Origin: Paraphysomonas bandaiensis
Lineage: Eukaryota; Chrysophyceae
Assembly (NCBI GenBank): GCA_965644295.1
Contig: CBFFRP010000281.1
Coordinates: forward strand, 1 to 64,000
DNA length: 64,000 bases
Direction of reading: 5' to 3'
Positions 21,915 through 33,304 of this stretch are shown here, in pieces (position 1 is the stretch's first letter; every line of letters starts with the position of its first letter). The notes under the pieces were generated by a model. The model saw only the letters and a list, made by a program, of their open reading frames with translations, was not told the DNA's origin and made no database searches. The translations under genes and the position numbers were made by a program.

Positions 21915-22376
21915 TTATTTAGCTTTAGTTCTTTTATATTTCATCTTTGGTGCCTTCTCAGTTTTTTCGTCTGGTTTTGTATCTGCGTTATCTGTACTTG
22001 CTGCCTGGCCAGCTCGATACTTTAGAAACCACATTGCTCCCAAATATATCATATACGCAGGAATCAATAGCAAAAATACCCGACCCCAATTTGTAAAAGT
22101 GGAAGTCGTTTGAGCTGCAATATTGACGACAAATGTGTCGAAATACATTTCTCCTTTGGTTTTATCCTGAGCTGACTGAACGAGTCCAACATATGCGATG
22201 ATATGCAACACAGAAAATATACAGAAATACACAAAATGTGTAGTGTCTGTGGACCCATACCACCAAAAGAGGCGAATTAAAGCGTATAATGCGGACGACA
22301 AGATAATATAGGGCAAATATGTCGTGCCGGCCTTCTGACCTGCCTTAGCGGCTTTCTTTGCAGAAGCATTAGCCAT
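21915..22376 (-). CDS. TMEM208: TMEM208 / SND2 family ER membrane protein
   Basis: Single exon of 153 codons from a true ATG. The family (DUF788; SND2 in yeast, TMEM208 in animals) acts in the SRP-independent targeting route to the ER. Visible features are an Ala/Lys-rich N-terminus (MANASAKKAAKAGQKAGTTY), two closely spaced membrane helices (LPYIILSSALYALIRLFWWY and FVYFCIFSVLHIIAYVGLVQ), a loop with DTFVVNIAAQ, and a third helix (WGRVFLLLIPAYMIYLGAMW). A lysine-rich cytosolic tail ends in KMKYKRTKAK. This is the family's hairpin-plus-one topology and length (about 150-175 residues). It is divergently arranged with WEE1, with 455 bp between start codons that must hold both promoters. SEC61 alpha, a functional partner, lies elsewhere in the window. 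Confidence 0.88.
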   Translation of the reverse strand: MANASAKKAAKAGQKAGTTYLPYIILSSALYALIRLFWWYGSTDTTHFVYFCIFSVLHIIAYVGLVQSAQDKTKGEMYFDTFVVNIAAQTTSTFTNWGRVFLLLIPAYMIYLGAMWFLKYRAGQAASTDNADTKPDEKTEKAPKMKYKRTKAK

Positions 22377-22831
22377 ATCTTCTTAATTCTCAATGAATAC
22401 ACGTCCAAAGTGAAACGGATGCTTTTGTTCTGCTCTAGTTGTTCTAATCGAATCTATATTCAGAGACCTATACCCATATACTGATGAGATGAACTGCTGC
22501 AGCAACACAGCCTGTGCATGTATAGAGGGTCCAAGTATACAGGAAAAATACTCTAATTGTGAAAACTGAAAATGTCGGTACAAGATTTATAAATTTAAAT
22601 TTGTAAGCTGAAGATGTTGTGAATAGAAACAGCAATTTTGTGTTGTTATGCGTGCGTATACATACATATGTAGACATGTATATGTAAGACCCCCCCAAAG
22701 ATAACTGCGACTGTTTAACATGAACGTATGCGGTATACTGTATATATAGTTACCAAGTACCACTGAGGACCATGCAGCGTATATAGTTGATTCGTAACTG
22801 TAAGTGTATATGTAGAGGTAGTGTAGTGTCT
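22377..22831. promoter_or_regulatory. Bidirectional intergenic promoter region TMEM208/WEE1
   Basis: The 455 bp between two divergent start codons. A TATATATAG motif lies at 22741-22749, 82 bp upstream of the WEE1 ATG. No defined transcription-factor site can be claimed. Confidence 0.3.
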
Positions 22832-25800
22832 ATGATAGCGTACATTCATCAGAGCCCCAAGAGAAAGAGGGCAGATGTGGGTCAGTTAGACGCATGTGGA
22901 ATAAACTCCAGTCAGAATGGTTTAAAACTAAATAAAGCCACTGGCAGTGAGAGCGTATCATCTCATGGCGGTCACTGTGAGTCACTGATCACTGATACTG
23001 CAGAGGCCGAACGAGCGTCTGTGTCTGTGTCTCCGTACAGACAAAAGATTAAGCCCCGTAACTTAGAGTATATGTGTCATCTGAATAACAGCAAGCCTAC
23101 TATGCCACTCAAGTCCCCCTTTCATCAGGGAGGGGTTGCGAATAACTCTGCTATCACCGATAGTTCGACTAGGACGAACACAGAGAGTTTGTTCGATTCT
23201 CGGTGTGATGGTTCGGAGGGAGATGTGGAAGGGAGCATGTATGCAAACCTCACGTCCGACACAGTTGTTTCTCCAGACCTAACTGGGCCTCTGGATTATG
23301 GTTACGGCATCTCAAATCTGACGGAGCACGAACATTCTCGCTCTTATGATGGGGACAGTCGTGATCAGGATGTATCGTTCATATCATCCATATCTGCCTG
23401 TTCATCTCCACCAAGTGGTTATCGGGATAACCGAGACAGTGGATATAGGGATGGATTCAGTCTGTCGCACAGCCGTCGACTAGTGCTGGGAAACAGGGAT
23501 AACGGTCATATTGGTGGTGACGATGAAGAAGTAGGGCACCCAGCGGTGCAGTTATTTGGCCCTTCCCCCCCACATTCCCCTGACTCACTGTCCAGGAGTG
23601 ACAACGAGGATGATGGGGATTATGGCCACAATCCTGTGAATAATATGAGTGCCCCAATTAATTTATTTGGTGACTCGCCACCTCGATCCAGGGTCCGCAG
23701 CAGCGGTGGCGATGCTATTAGTGTAAGGACTTTGGACCGGTCTGCAGATTACATATCTGGTGAGGATGATGATCAAGATGTGCGCAGGTCGCAGGAGACT
23801 CTCATGAGTGGTGCACTGTCACCAGTGTTAATGAGTCTCAGCTTTGACGAGTCTGCGGAAGGAGCAGAAGGGGGATGGAGAGCCCAAGGAAGTGGGTTCT
23901 TGGAAATGCTAAGGGCTGTGTCTGGTGAAGGAGAGTGCAGTAGCACTGATGAGGATACACCTAAACAGCACGACTTTCCGAAAGTCCAACGTGGAGTTCC
24001 TTGGCAATCCCACGAGAATATTGAGCAGAGAGGGTGGACATGGGGTAGTAGACACCGTGGGGGTTCATTCGATGAAACTGTGGTCCGACAAGCCCCATCC
24101 TTTCAGCATTCGAATGAATCTTCCTCATGTGGCGAGGCTTTGGCCAACTCATTCGGAGGTAGGAAAGTAAGGCGAGAGAGTTGGCCGTCTCCAGGGTGTA
24201 TGGAAAGCGACTGTGGTGGTTGGGGCAGTGGTGAGAGTGGACAGCGCTACAGATCTCCTCTTACCAGTGATTTTGGTTCGGGTACTGGTGAGCGGGAGCG
24301 AGATATGACGAGCGATGGGTCCGATGAGAGTAGCAGCAGTTCACCTGGCGGTCGCCCCCTACCCGACCAGAGTGCCTTTGACTCAAGCCGCATGAATACT
24401 AGCCACTGTCATTCTTCCGCTCATTCTTCTCCGATATGTCCTGCCACCCCTGACCGGACTCCCTTCTGGATGCAGGAAGAGAGTACAGAGGACGAATTCA
24501 TGGGCGTGGAGGGGGGTTTACCACCCTCTCTCAGGCGCCAAGACTCATTGGTTCAAAATAAGGTTCTCGCTTCTCTAGACGGTCAAGGTGAACTAGATGA
24601 AGCTCTATCTTCCACTACGGATGTAGTTTTCTACCGAGACTTCGTAAACGAAGGGATCATGGGTTCAGGACAGTTCGCAGAAGTTTACCGGGTCACTTGC
24701 AAAGCGAGTGGGAAACCATATGCAGTAAAGAAGAGCCGGAGGAAGTTTCGTAGTCGGCGGGATCGGGAGAATTTACTGAACGAGGTGCGGGTGATGCAAA
24801 TTGTAGGGGCAGTCCCCTGCAAGCACATCATCCAATTCCACCGAGCTTGGCAAGAAAGTGGTTTCGTGTACGTACAGCTGGAGCTGGCAGAAAGGGGAAC
24901 TTTGAGGGAGGTGATGAGTGCAACTTCTCACAGGAACGAAGTAATTGGCACCGAGACTGTTATCCAGGTGCTTCACGATGTGGCACTTGGGTTACAGCAC
25001 ATCCACTTGCATCACATAGTGCACCTAGATATAAAGCCCCATAATATCCTTATTGGAATGGATGGTACTCTGAAAATAGCAGATTTCGGCATCGCTACCC
25101 AAGCGGGAGGGGGAGCGGACGAGGGACACGAGGGAGACACACGGTATCTGCCTGAGGAGCTGCTGAACTCATCGGAGCGCCATCCTTCAGCCGATATTTT
25201 TTCCTTAGGCCTGTCACTATACGAGCTATGTCTGGTTCCTGATATGGACGTTCTCCCTTATGGCGGGGGCCTTTGGCACGATCTCAGAGAGGGAAAAGGT
25301 CTGGATGTTCTAAGTCAAGAGGCCGGTGGACATAGGCCGGGAGCTCTCTGTCACCTCGTGGGCACTATGATGAGCCCCTGTCCATCCGCTCGCCCGTCTG
25401 CCCGAGACCTCCTCAGAGATCCTGTTGTGAAGGCGACCGATACGTCGGCCCCCTGTCCAGCGTTGGCTCGTGCTGCAGTGCGTGCACCGTCACCGATACT
25501 CTTCCGGTCAAATTCCTTTTGTCCTATCCCAGAGCAGCAGCAGCCATCGGCATTTCTCACGTCTTCAGTTCAGAACCAGCCTCAGCGTGTATCGACCCCT
25601 CTGTTCGGTGTAGCTGCTCATAGTAGCAGTTCTTTTCGGCACATGCTGTCCCCACCTCCTCTGGAGGGAGGATGTGTTGCTATGGATACCGCTAATAACT
25701 TTTCACCACCTTCTTCGACACCATCCACGAACCGTATACAAGACAGATGTGTACCCTCTCTGCATGGAATGTCCTCCTCAGAACCTCAACAGAGGCATCG

Positions 25801-25939
25801 TAGGCCATCCACTGGTGCAGGTCCTGGAAAAATCGGGGTCCCGCCGCCTGCACCAACTAGAAGCTCTTCTAAGACTACAGTAAAGACACAACGCCCTGGG
25901 GGAAGGCCGCGTGCTTCCGTAAATAAGAAAAGGACGTAG
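22832..25939 (+). CDS. WEE1: WEE1 family cell-cycle kinase
   Basis: Nuclear kinase family that phosphorylates the glycine-loop tyrosine of CDK1 and delays mitosis. Single exon, 1035 residues from the ATG at 22832 (MIAYIHQSPKRKRADVGQLD, including a basic nuclear-localisation-like cluster). The N-terminal 600 residues are Ser/Pro/Asp/Gly-rich and disordered, with many SP/TP sites. The kinase domain starts near residue 605: glycine loop IMGSGQFAEVYRV, then YAVKKSRRKFRSRRDRE (the RRDRE after the VAIK-type lysine is a WEE1 hallmark). The catalytic loop HLDIKPHNILI is near 731, DFG near 750, and the activation segment GDTRYLPEELL follows. HLDIKP in place of HRDLKP is typical of WEE1 and rules out MYT1 (DVKP). 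A 200-residue Ser/Pro-rich tail follows, which is longer than usual. No introns, unlike most neighbours. Confidence 0.92.
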   Translation: MIAYIHQSPKRKRADVGQLDACGINSSQNGLKLNKATGSESVSSHGGHCESLITDTAEAERASVSVSPYRQKIKPRNLEYMCHLNNSKPTMPLKSPFHQGGVANNSAITDSSTRTNTESLFDSRCDGSEGDVEGSMYANLTSDTVVSPDLTGPLDYGYGISNLTEHEHSRSYDGDSRDQDVSFISSISACSSPPSGYRDNRDSGYRDGFSLSHSRRLVLGNRDNGHIGGDDEEVGHPAVQLFGPSPPHSPDSLSRSDNEDDGDYGHNPVNNMSAPINLFGDSPPRSRVRSSGGDAISVRTLDRSADYISGEDDDQDVRRSQETLMSGALSPVLMSLSFDESAEGAEGGWRAQGSGFLEMLRAVSGEGECSSTDEDTPKQHDFPKVQRGVPWQSHENIEQRGWTWGSRHRGGSFDETVVRQAPSFQHSNESSSCGEALANSFGGRKVRRESWPSPGCMESDCGGWGSGESGQRYRSPLTSDFGSGTGERERDMTSDGSDESSSSSPGGRPLPDQSAFDSSRMNTSHCHSSAHSSPICPATPDRTPFWMQEESTEDEFMGVEGGLPPSLRRQDSLVQNKVLASLDGQGELDEALSSTTDVVFYRDFVNEGIMGSGQFAEVYRVTCKASGKPYAVKKSRRKFRSRRDRENLLNEVRVMQIVGAVPCKHIIQFHRAWQESGFVYVQLELAERGTLREVMSATSHRNEVIGTETVIQVLHDVALGLQHIHLHHIVHLDIKPHNILIGMDGTLKIADFGIATQAGGGADEGHEGDTRYLPEELLNSSERHPSADIFSLGLSLYELCLVPDMDVLPYGGGLWHDLREGKGLDVLSQEAGGHRPGALCHLVGTMMSPCPSARPSARDLLRDPVVKATDTSAPCPALARAAVRAPSPILFRSNSFCPIPEQQQPSAFLTSSVQNQPQRVSTPLFGVAAHSSSSFRHMLSPPPLEGGCVAMDTANNFSPPSSTPSTNRIQDRCVPSLHGMSSSEPQQRHRRPSTGAGPGKIGVPPPAPTRSSSKTTVKTQRPGGRPRASVNKKRT

Positions 25940-26532
25940 TTGACTGTCTCAAAGCACGAACAGTACAAGGACTACTTAGGAAACTCTGTAGTCATTCAAA
26001 TAAACAACCAGAAGTGAGATTTCTTGTGGAGTGTGATTCTATATGTTCTGCGTAGATATTGTGTGTTATTCTGGCTCGTTGGTAATTACTTCTGATAGAG
26101 GGGATGAATCATCACTTCTGTGCAAGGAAATAAATGCACTGTGCCATATCATATATACACACCTTGTAATTCCTCTCACCCCAATTGTAAATAAGTGGAT
26201 CGTTCTTAATGAAATTTCTTTGATTTAAATTCAATGCTACCTTGTGAATGAATCTATACGATAAATATTTATACATATCAGAAGTCAGAAGTGATTTTTG
26301 ACCTGAATTGGGTTCAACAGAAAAATGCTCTTATTTGCAACAGGAAAATATAGATATTCAACTTCAATATTTGGTTCGAACAGAACTATTATCTATCATA
26401 GTTATAATGTTGACCAGGGCTACGTATCAAGTAATTGTCAATTATTGAAATTGGGACATCATATCGTAGTTGCAAATATAATTGACTCCAGCTCGCTTCA
26501 ATTAATTATTAATTGGTATAAAGATATATATT
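25940..26532. other. WEE1 3' flank
   Basis: AT-rich sequence, with a possible 3' UTR just after the stop (AATAAA-like AAATAAACA near 26000). No gene supported. Confidence 0.4.
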
Positions 26533-27095
26533 ATTCAACTTAGTCAAATTGGTTGAATTTCCTAGTCATACTATTTTCGGTGTAAAAACTTAGTCAAAGC
26601 TATAAATGATTCAACCTAGCCAATGATAGTATTAAACCTAGTCATGGATTGTACTCACATATAGCTACGCATTACAGACGCATGAGGTCATAGCAGGTTA
26701 AGTATGACAAACAATGCAACATACATTAGGTCAAAACAAAGCTAAAGAGCGGTATATAGCAGCATAGGCAGGACTCCATCGCTCTCTCCAATACTGAAGT
26801 AGACTGGTTGACCATTACTTCTCTCAACACAAACTTCATGCATGTCCTTCAGTTACCTTTGAAAATATCGATGAAATCTTGCCCTCGCCTGTGACGACGA
26901 AGTGTGTGGCATAGAGCATCTGATTTGAAATTATAGCTACAGTATGCTCCCCTGTTTGACTAGGTGAATACCCACATCCACCTAATCAACCAAGTCATTG
27001 TAATGTTAAAAATCTAATTATTAAACGACTAGGTTTTTACACCAATTTCGGTGTGACTAGGAAATTACACCAATTTGAGTAGGTTAAAAAATAGA
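26533..27095. mobile_element. MITE-like element, about 560 bp, GACTAGG family
   Basis: Left end reads TATTCAACTTAGTCAAATTG, then GTTGAATTTCCTAGTCATAC. The right end, reverse-complemented, reads TTTTTAACCTACTCAAATTG followed by GTGTAATTTCCTAGTCACAC. This is an imperfect terminal inverted repeat of roughly 35-40 bp, with TATA-rich flanks. Several internal copies of the GACTAGG/CCTAGTC motif occur. There is no coding capacity, so it is non-autonomous. Other copies are at 2234-2300 and 17346-17452. Confidence 0.6.
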
Positions 27096-28942
27096 TCCCT
27101 TGATATAGAAACGCCTTTCTATGCTAAAACGTTATTTTATACGGCATTTTTATTGAAAAAAAAACAATTTTAGGATAAAAATCGAAGATTAGTGAAAGAC
27201 TATCTCACAGAGTAATTCATTTAACTTAATTAGCGATATGAGCGACAATCTGGCACCAGAAGACATTGCACGAGAGTTATTTGAGAAAGTATATGATAAT
27301 AACGAAGAGGCTGCAATAGAGACTAAATAATTGCAGTTAATTGCAATAATTGAAATTGCAAGTAATAATTGCAAGACTACAACCTGCGTCAATTAATTGA
27401 CAATTTATTGATTCGAAGCCCTGATATAGACAGTCGTTTGAAAGTGTTCATTATATTGCATACTTTGGGAAATCGTAACGTAACGATGACTCTTTCGAAA
27501 TCGGGTCATCAAAGTAATTTTCTATTCCCTGAACCTATATATAGCAGGCTTGCGAAACTATTATCTGCCAATTAATAGAATTGGTTTTAAAACTGTTAAA
27601 CGTAATTATTTGTGAATGCCGCCAATTAATTGGCTGGATCATTTATAAAGAAGCTGTATAGCTATTGCTCATAAATACAAACTGCCAGCATAGAAGAGTT
27701 GAAATGCATGTGAACTGCGCACAGTCACTTTTTTTCGTTATTTATCAAAATAGGTGCCAACTAATACTTACACAAGTCTGACGTATAGTGTATAGATACC
27801 ATTGATTGAAAAAAACACTTTGATTTTTGGTTTGTTTTTGATATAAATCAGGGAACTCCTATTACCTCTAACATAAAGCATGCTACAAAATTTAAATAAC
27901 TATACATATTAAGTTTTCAACACAATGGGAATATGTTACAATAACCTCGGGATAAGAAGTATCACACTAATAATACTTCGTAAATAAGCATGAATACAAT
28001 ATTTAATAGGTATTATATGATGGTACGGTGAACTATAGCATAATACGTGTCATATTGGATGGTCTAGCTTTTCATTGGTACGTGCTTGGGCTAGGGAACA
28101 ATATATTGAATGGTGGACCGCCCGAAATTCTATTAATATTATCGGTGAGACGCTATCTAACAATAGTATTGCAATATATTGTTTCCTGGCTCTAGTATGT
28201 GCTCTTGTTGTATAGGTGCATGTAATTATTATGCTTCTATTTACTAATATATGGATGAATATCACTGACAAGGAAGGAGTACGTATAACGTCGAGTGGAA
28301 TAATGCGATCGACGTGACACGGTTAGAGTTAGATACTAGGAAGAACGGCTGGCAGGAGAGTGCGGAGGTGCCATTTCAGTGTAGTAAATAAAAGAATGTG
28401 TTTCGTTGAATATGCGCACTATGAGAGACAACCAACTAAAGTGAGAGCTCTCTGTGTATGTATAACGCAACCCGGTTTGACTACCAAAGTAACGGCTCGC
28501 AAACAGTGTAGCACACAAGAGTAGAAGGCAATGTCTGTATTATTAATGTGAGACCTCTCTGTGTATGTGTATGTATGTATGAGTGCTGCTGTATGATGAT
28601 GGTGCTTGAGACGGTAATATTGGGACAAAACACACGACCATACCCGTTCACCAGCTGTATACTACTGCTGTATACTGCATACTACTGCTGTATACTGCTG
28701 ATCACTCCACTCTCTCTATTGCGAAGTGTGTACAGCAGTGGTATAGCTGCCGTATACGTATAGAGCCTGTACAGCACATCGCCATCTCTGCATGCATGTA
28801 CACACACATGAACACATAGAGAGAGAAGAGCAGAAGGTTAAACACAAGCGGTGGTAGAAATGGAGGTGCTTACCGACAACGAGTAGGCGGTGTATTGACC
28901 GTGTTGTTCTCATGCCATGAAGGAGTGTATGTATATATATAC
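27096..28942. other. Long intergenic region, no supported gene
   Basis: 1.85 kb of AT-rich sequence. It includes scattered ATTAATTG/CAATTAAT palindromes (27400-27640) and an imperfect TACTGCTGTATACTGCATAC tandem near 28660-28710. All frames are short and lack family resemblance. Confidence 0.4.
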
Positions 28943-30269
28943 ATGCTGATGAGGCCTCTCAGCGCTCTGTCGCTCGTATATACATGTCTGTGCATGTGCA
29001 TAGCATGCTGCTGGTCATTTCCAATGACCATTCACAACATGGACGAGATTCTCAATCGACAGGTGGGAGCAGATCTGTCTGTGGATATTGACCTGTCGCG
29101 ATACTCTTATATCAGTGAGAGCCATCTGTCCGGTGCACGAGTTCAGGTCATGAAAGATGGAGTTGTGTGTCATGAGTACACAGAGAATCTACCCGACATT
29201 CGATTTACAGTTCTTCCCTCTTGCCTATCGGAGGATTCGTTCTGGTTTTCTGTCGTTCTCGTTCTTGACGAGTTGCACTATTTATCTAGCAATCCCCAAT
29301 ATGTACCTGCTGCACCCGATACACGAAAGAAGAGTAACAACAACCAAATTACACTTGTTTTACCGCTTACATTAGATGATGTATCGCGCAGCTTTATACT
29401 TCTAAATTCTCTCAAAGTCCTTGACGCGTCAGTGGTCCGAGAGTTGCTTGTTTTCACTCGTGAAAGTGATCTCGAAGCTCTGCAACTGTTGCTGCTGGGT
29501 CCTCTGCATGAGCTTTCTTTCACAACCAGACTACTTTCAGAGTCAGTGTTATTTGGTAGTACCTCGCTTGTCGGTGCCTATCCATATGCCATACAGATGG
29601 CCGTAAAACTCTTTGCGGCGTCCGTTGTGACCACTCCTTTTTATCTTACCCTTGATGCTGACTTAATACTTCTTCGTTCTTTCTCGTACGAAGAAATAGT
29701 GGATGAACACGGGAAAGGGAGTTACCATCACGAACCGCGGCTAGAAGTACATCCGGTCTGGTGGGAGGGGTCTGAGCAAGTTCTGCAAGTGACATCTACC
29801 AATGAACTAAGGGTCGCCCAGGGCTTCGGAGTAACACCATCCCTGCTGCATACTTACGGAGCTCTACTCGTTATTGGGAGGCTCACTTCTCTGTATGGTA
29901 TGAGCAATGACAACTCGCTAAGTCAGCCGTGGATAGCTGCCTTTGGTCGTAATGGTGTTCTGTGGAGCGAGTACACTCTTTACCGCATTACATTAGACTT
30001 TTTTCAGGTGCATTCTTAGCAGTTGTTATGATGTTATAGTAATGGACTGACAGGTATTCGATGAGATCCATACCCGATTTCTTCCCACATCATCGACCCT
30101 GCATTGTAATGACGTTTGGTATGAACGAGACCTGCCTTGGAATGCAGAATCTGCTTGTAGGAGCTGCTGCATTTTTAGCGTCGTACAATCCTCAACTGGA
30201 GTCAGCCCAAGTACAATATACGGTCAATATAAACGTGCTATCGGTCCCAGTGGATGCATGTGCGATTGA
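28943..30269 (+). CDS. Secretory-pathway glycosyltransferase-like protein (DUF6492 type)
   Basis: Two exons (28943-30007 and 30054-30269, intron of 46 bp) give 426 residues. I start at the ATG at 28943 because it opens a signal peptide or anchor (MRPLSALSLVYTCLCMCIAC) and nothing further upstream is an ATG in this frame. A GT-A-like domain follows: ITLVLPLTLDDVSRSFILLN (first beta strand and helix), VVRELLVFTR, TPFYLTLDADLILLRSF with the DAD that would bind a metal and nucleotide sugar, AQGFGVTPSLLHTYGALLVI, and WSEYTLYRITLDFF near the end. This order (DxD strand, then W-S-E-Y) is what I recall from the DUF6492 glycosyltransferase-like family. A Cys-rich C-terminus is encoded by exon 2. Donor and acceptor sugars cannot be told. 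Confidence 0.68.
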
Positions 30270-31293
30270 ATGGTATAGTACTTTTGATAGATTAAGTATT
30301 GAGTCATCTTACTCGATTGTCGATTGTGTTGTGTATAGCGTCAGTCATGTACCGTGCATATTTAATAGAACTATTTTTATGGTATTCTCTGCATCAGTTT
30401 TCGAAATAAAGGTATTGTTACTGATGCATCGTTAATCGTTACGAACTATGAATACATTAGTTTTTGCGTTTCACTTCAATTGCACAATACATATAATATC
30501 ATATACTACAGATTGATGGCAATTTAACATTCCAAGAACTACATACCTTTGAATAAGCAAACCATCATAAAAATACTGCATCGGTTGGCCCCAGGATTAG
30601 TACCTAATATCTAATATGGCCCATCGATATAAGTCCATTATTTACGGCTGGTAGACATATGTTACGAAACCGCGAACAACAGTATTAATGGTACACAGTA
30701 CACACGTACACACGACTTCATTCCAACCCACCTCACTCCCACATTGGTATAATTTATCAAGCCTGCCATTGAAATCCCCCGTGTTCTCAATCTTGTAGTT
30801 GTTTACAGGTGTTACAATACAAATCTATGGCACTATAATCATTTTAAGGCAACACTCGTAATATGCACCTACCCCACGGTTCACATGATACAGTAAATTT
30901 TAGCAACTACCCACGTGAAACACACGCACGATACCCACCCGACTTGAAAAGCATATATATTAAGCATATATAAGAAAAGTATAAATTTGGGCGATGTGAC
31001 ACGCACATATATGCGACAGGTGCATTAACAAGGATGAAATTACTTTACGAACTGAAAAAAGAGTTGAAGATTTTGATCGCCGAATTATTACATTACATTG
31101 AAAATACCAAAACAACATCGTGATCAAATCACTATCAAAAGGTTACACACACAATACGCTCTAACTGTCCACATTATTCACAATAATGTCACTGCGGTGG
31201 AAATACATTTACATAATGCTCGTACACGAGCGATCCCGTATGTATACAAAAAGCCTCCACCGAAAGTACAACCCGTCCACAGTACACTCCTAA
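30270..31293. other. Intergenic, nothing recognised
   Basis: About 1 kb between the convergent ends of the glycosyltransferase-like gene and the multi-pass membrane protein. Both 3' UTRs should lie here. No repeat or frame can be supported. Confidence 0.4.
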
Positions 31294-32163
31294 TTACAGC
31301 TCGATTGAATCTGGTATATCAGTGTCATAAGGTTCCTTGGTTGGATCAGGATATATGACCACCACAGTCTTTTTCTGCAAACACTTAGCAATCTCTTCAT
31401 ATGCGAGATGTATCATGCATGTTAATGCAAAAAAAAGTATAGAAAACAGCAACAAAGCAGTATACCATATAAAACATGTCGGCCTATTCGTTTCTAGAAA
31501 GAAGTAGGGCCACTCTCTAACATCAGTGGCAACAATTGGCCATATAAAGATGAGGTAAATAAGTGGCCACGTGATAACGACCCATACATCATGGGGCTTT
31601 ATAAGCGCTTTACTCAACGGCATTTCCACAAATATCAATGAAATAGATTGCGTCAAATGTGACGTTATGTCCCAGAATCCGAGATTCGAATCCAGTAAAG
31701 TAAAGTTTAAAACTGTTACCATAATCGCAGTGGAGCAAATGACTGGGTATACAATGCCCACAAAGAGAGATACCCTTCTTAATGCTGGTATGCTGGCACT
31801 GAACGTGTCATCGTAGTTTCGAAATGCATCGAATGAACTAATAAACGAAGCTAACATGAAGTAGATGGATATCAAAATGAGGTTCCAATTGGTGTAATAG
31901 TGCCATCCACTCGACAGGTTCGGATCATTGCTGCTATACTTATACAGAGTCGTGACGCTAAACCATCCGCAAAATAATAATCTCGCAACAAGCAGTGCGC
32001 AGTTTCCTCTTTTACCGTAACGACTTCTGGCCACAATATTAAACTCCTTATGCTCGAATACACTCTCAATATTTCTAAATGTGAAACCGAAGCATGCGAT
32101 GAGCACCGCGTACTCCACTAACACAACTGCGATTAGAGATGCCAGGAAGGAATATTTCCCCAT
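31294..32163 (-). CDS. Multi-pass membrane protein, rolling-stone-like (tentative)
   Basis: Single exon of 289 codons from a true ATG (MGKYSFLASLIAVVLVEYAV). About seven hydrophobic segments: near residues 4-28, 55-72, 90-112, 128-155, 167-185, 193-212 and 232-255. The arrangement HYYTNWNLILISIYFMLASF, then FVGIVYPVICSTAIMVTVLN, then SLIFVEMPLS and a late WPLIYLIFIWP follows the pattern of the rolling-stone/FAR-17a-like family (a TNW motif in one helix, then helices with short polar joins). That resemblance is from memory and moderate. The C-terminal 40 residues are cytosolic and acidic (DPTKEPYDTDIPDSIEL). Function unknown. Confidence 0.62.
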   Translation of the reverse strand: MGKYSFLASLIAVVLVEYAVLIACFGFTFRNIESVFEHKEFNIVARSRYGKRGNCALLVARLLFCGWFSVTTLYKYSSNDPNLSSGWHYYTNWNLILISIYFMLASFISSFDAFRNYDDTFSASIPALRRVSLFVGIVYPVICSTAIMVTVLNFTLLDSNLGFWDITSHLTQSISLIFVEMPLSKALIKPHDVWVVITWPLIYLIFIWPIVATDVREWPYFFLETNRPTCFIWYTALLLFSILFFALTCMIHLAYEEIAKCLQKKTVVVIYPDPTKEPYDTDIPDSIEL

Positions 32164-32701
32164 CGCACGACGCTATCACTCCTAAACTTATCACTCAGGC
32201 GCTGGGAGTGGATTACTGTCTGAAATATTGAGCCCCAAGAGATCAACACTCACGATGATGATACTCCTCGACGAGTCGTATATGTATATGCATGTAGGTG
32301 GAGGTGTACAGTGCGATATATACGTACACTGTACATATGCAGTTTCATTTCCACTTGAAGACTTCGCTCAGACGACTTCAGACTTCGACTTGGCTCGGTG
32401 TGTGTGGGTAGAGTGGTTGCTGTGTATCGTATTATCAGACTACTGTAGTACACGAAATACACATGCAGATACAGTGTGCCGGTATATACGACTGTATATG
32501 GTGTATTTGTTGGATGGATGACCGTTGCCTGTGCAAAGGAATGGCAACTGCAACAGCGTAACAGCTCTCTTCCTGTCAGCCTTGCATGATAGATACCACT
32601 AACAAAGGTAAAATCTTTGTTTGTAGCATCTACTTCCTTTACAGTCGAATACAGTCGACTGTCTGTTATATTGTACATACGGAATATATTTGTTAGTCGA
32701 T

Positions 32702-33304
32702 ATGGCGGCCAGTATTCATTTCTATCATGAGGATGCATATCATAGTCACAACAAAGGAGTTAAACAGCGGAGGAAAGGTCGAAATCGCAATGAATATGAA
32801 AAGGACTTGGAAAGCCGGTTCAGATCAACTTCGTTGAACTCAACTAACTGGCGCCCTGGTCATAAAAGTCGTGGTGGGAATCAAGCATCTGCTCATACTG
32901 ATTGTTGGCGTAATGGGAATAGGAAGTCAAAGGAAAGAAACAAATCTAAAATGTACTCACAACCCACATATTATCATGAACCTTTCGACTCCTATAAGCA
33001 GTTTAGCGGTTCTAACTACTTGAGCTGGTGTAATATGGAGCTAGACAACACTGATTTTGACAGTTATTGCGTGTCCATGTCTGAAAATGAATTTGATTGT
33101 GGTACCAGAGATCGTGATCTCGACGATAGTTTGAGTATTATATATGAGAATTGTGAAAATGCCCTCAATATTCATGCTGAATGTATTGCGATAAAGGCCG
33201 TGGCGGCGAAGCAAATGGCTACTGAAATGTGGCTGCGATCTCGAACTCCAGAAGAGCGAGTCCAGTACATACAACATCGAAATGCTATAGATCCTCAGTT
33301 TTAG
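32702..33304 (+). CDS. Small hydrophilic orphan protein
   Basis: 200 codons from the ATG at 32702 (MAASIHFYHEDAYHSH). The first 85 residues are very basic and Asn/Ser/Arg-rich (KGVKQRRKGRNRNEYEKDLE; GNRKSKERNKSK), the middle is Tyr/Asp-rich and acidic, and the C-terminal 50 residues form a probable amphipathic helix (ECIAIKAVAAKQMATEMWLR) ending AIDPQF. No known domain. The basic half could bind nucleic acid. It is divergent from the membrane-protein gene (539 bp between starts). Composition differs from random AT-rich frames, so I accept it as a probable gene. Confidence 0.5.
   Translation: MAASIHFYHEDAYHSHNKGVKQRRKGRNRNEYEKDLESRFRSTSLNSTNWRPGHKSRGGNQASAHTDCWRNGNRKSKERNKSKMYSQPTYYHEPFDSYKQFSGSNYLSWCNMELDNTDFDSYCVSMSENEFDCGTRDRDLDDSLSIIYENCENALNIHAECIAIKAVAAKQMATEMWLRSRTPEERVQYIQHRNAIDPQF

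Noticed and set aside
28548-28763. Short frames rich in Cys, Tyr and Val
   Set aside because: They come from TGTATG-type simple sequence and overlap frames on the other strand equally well.
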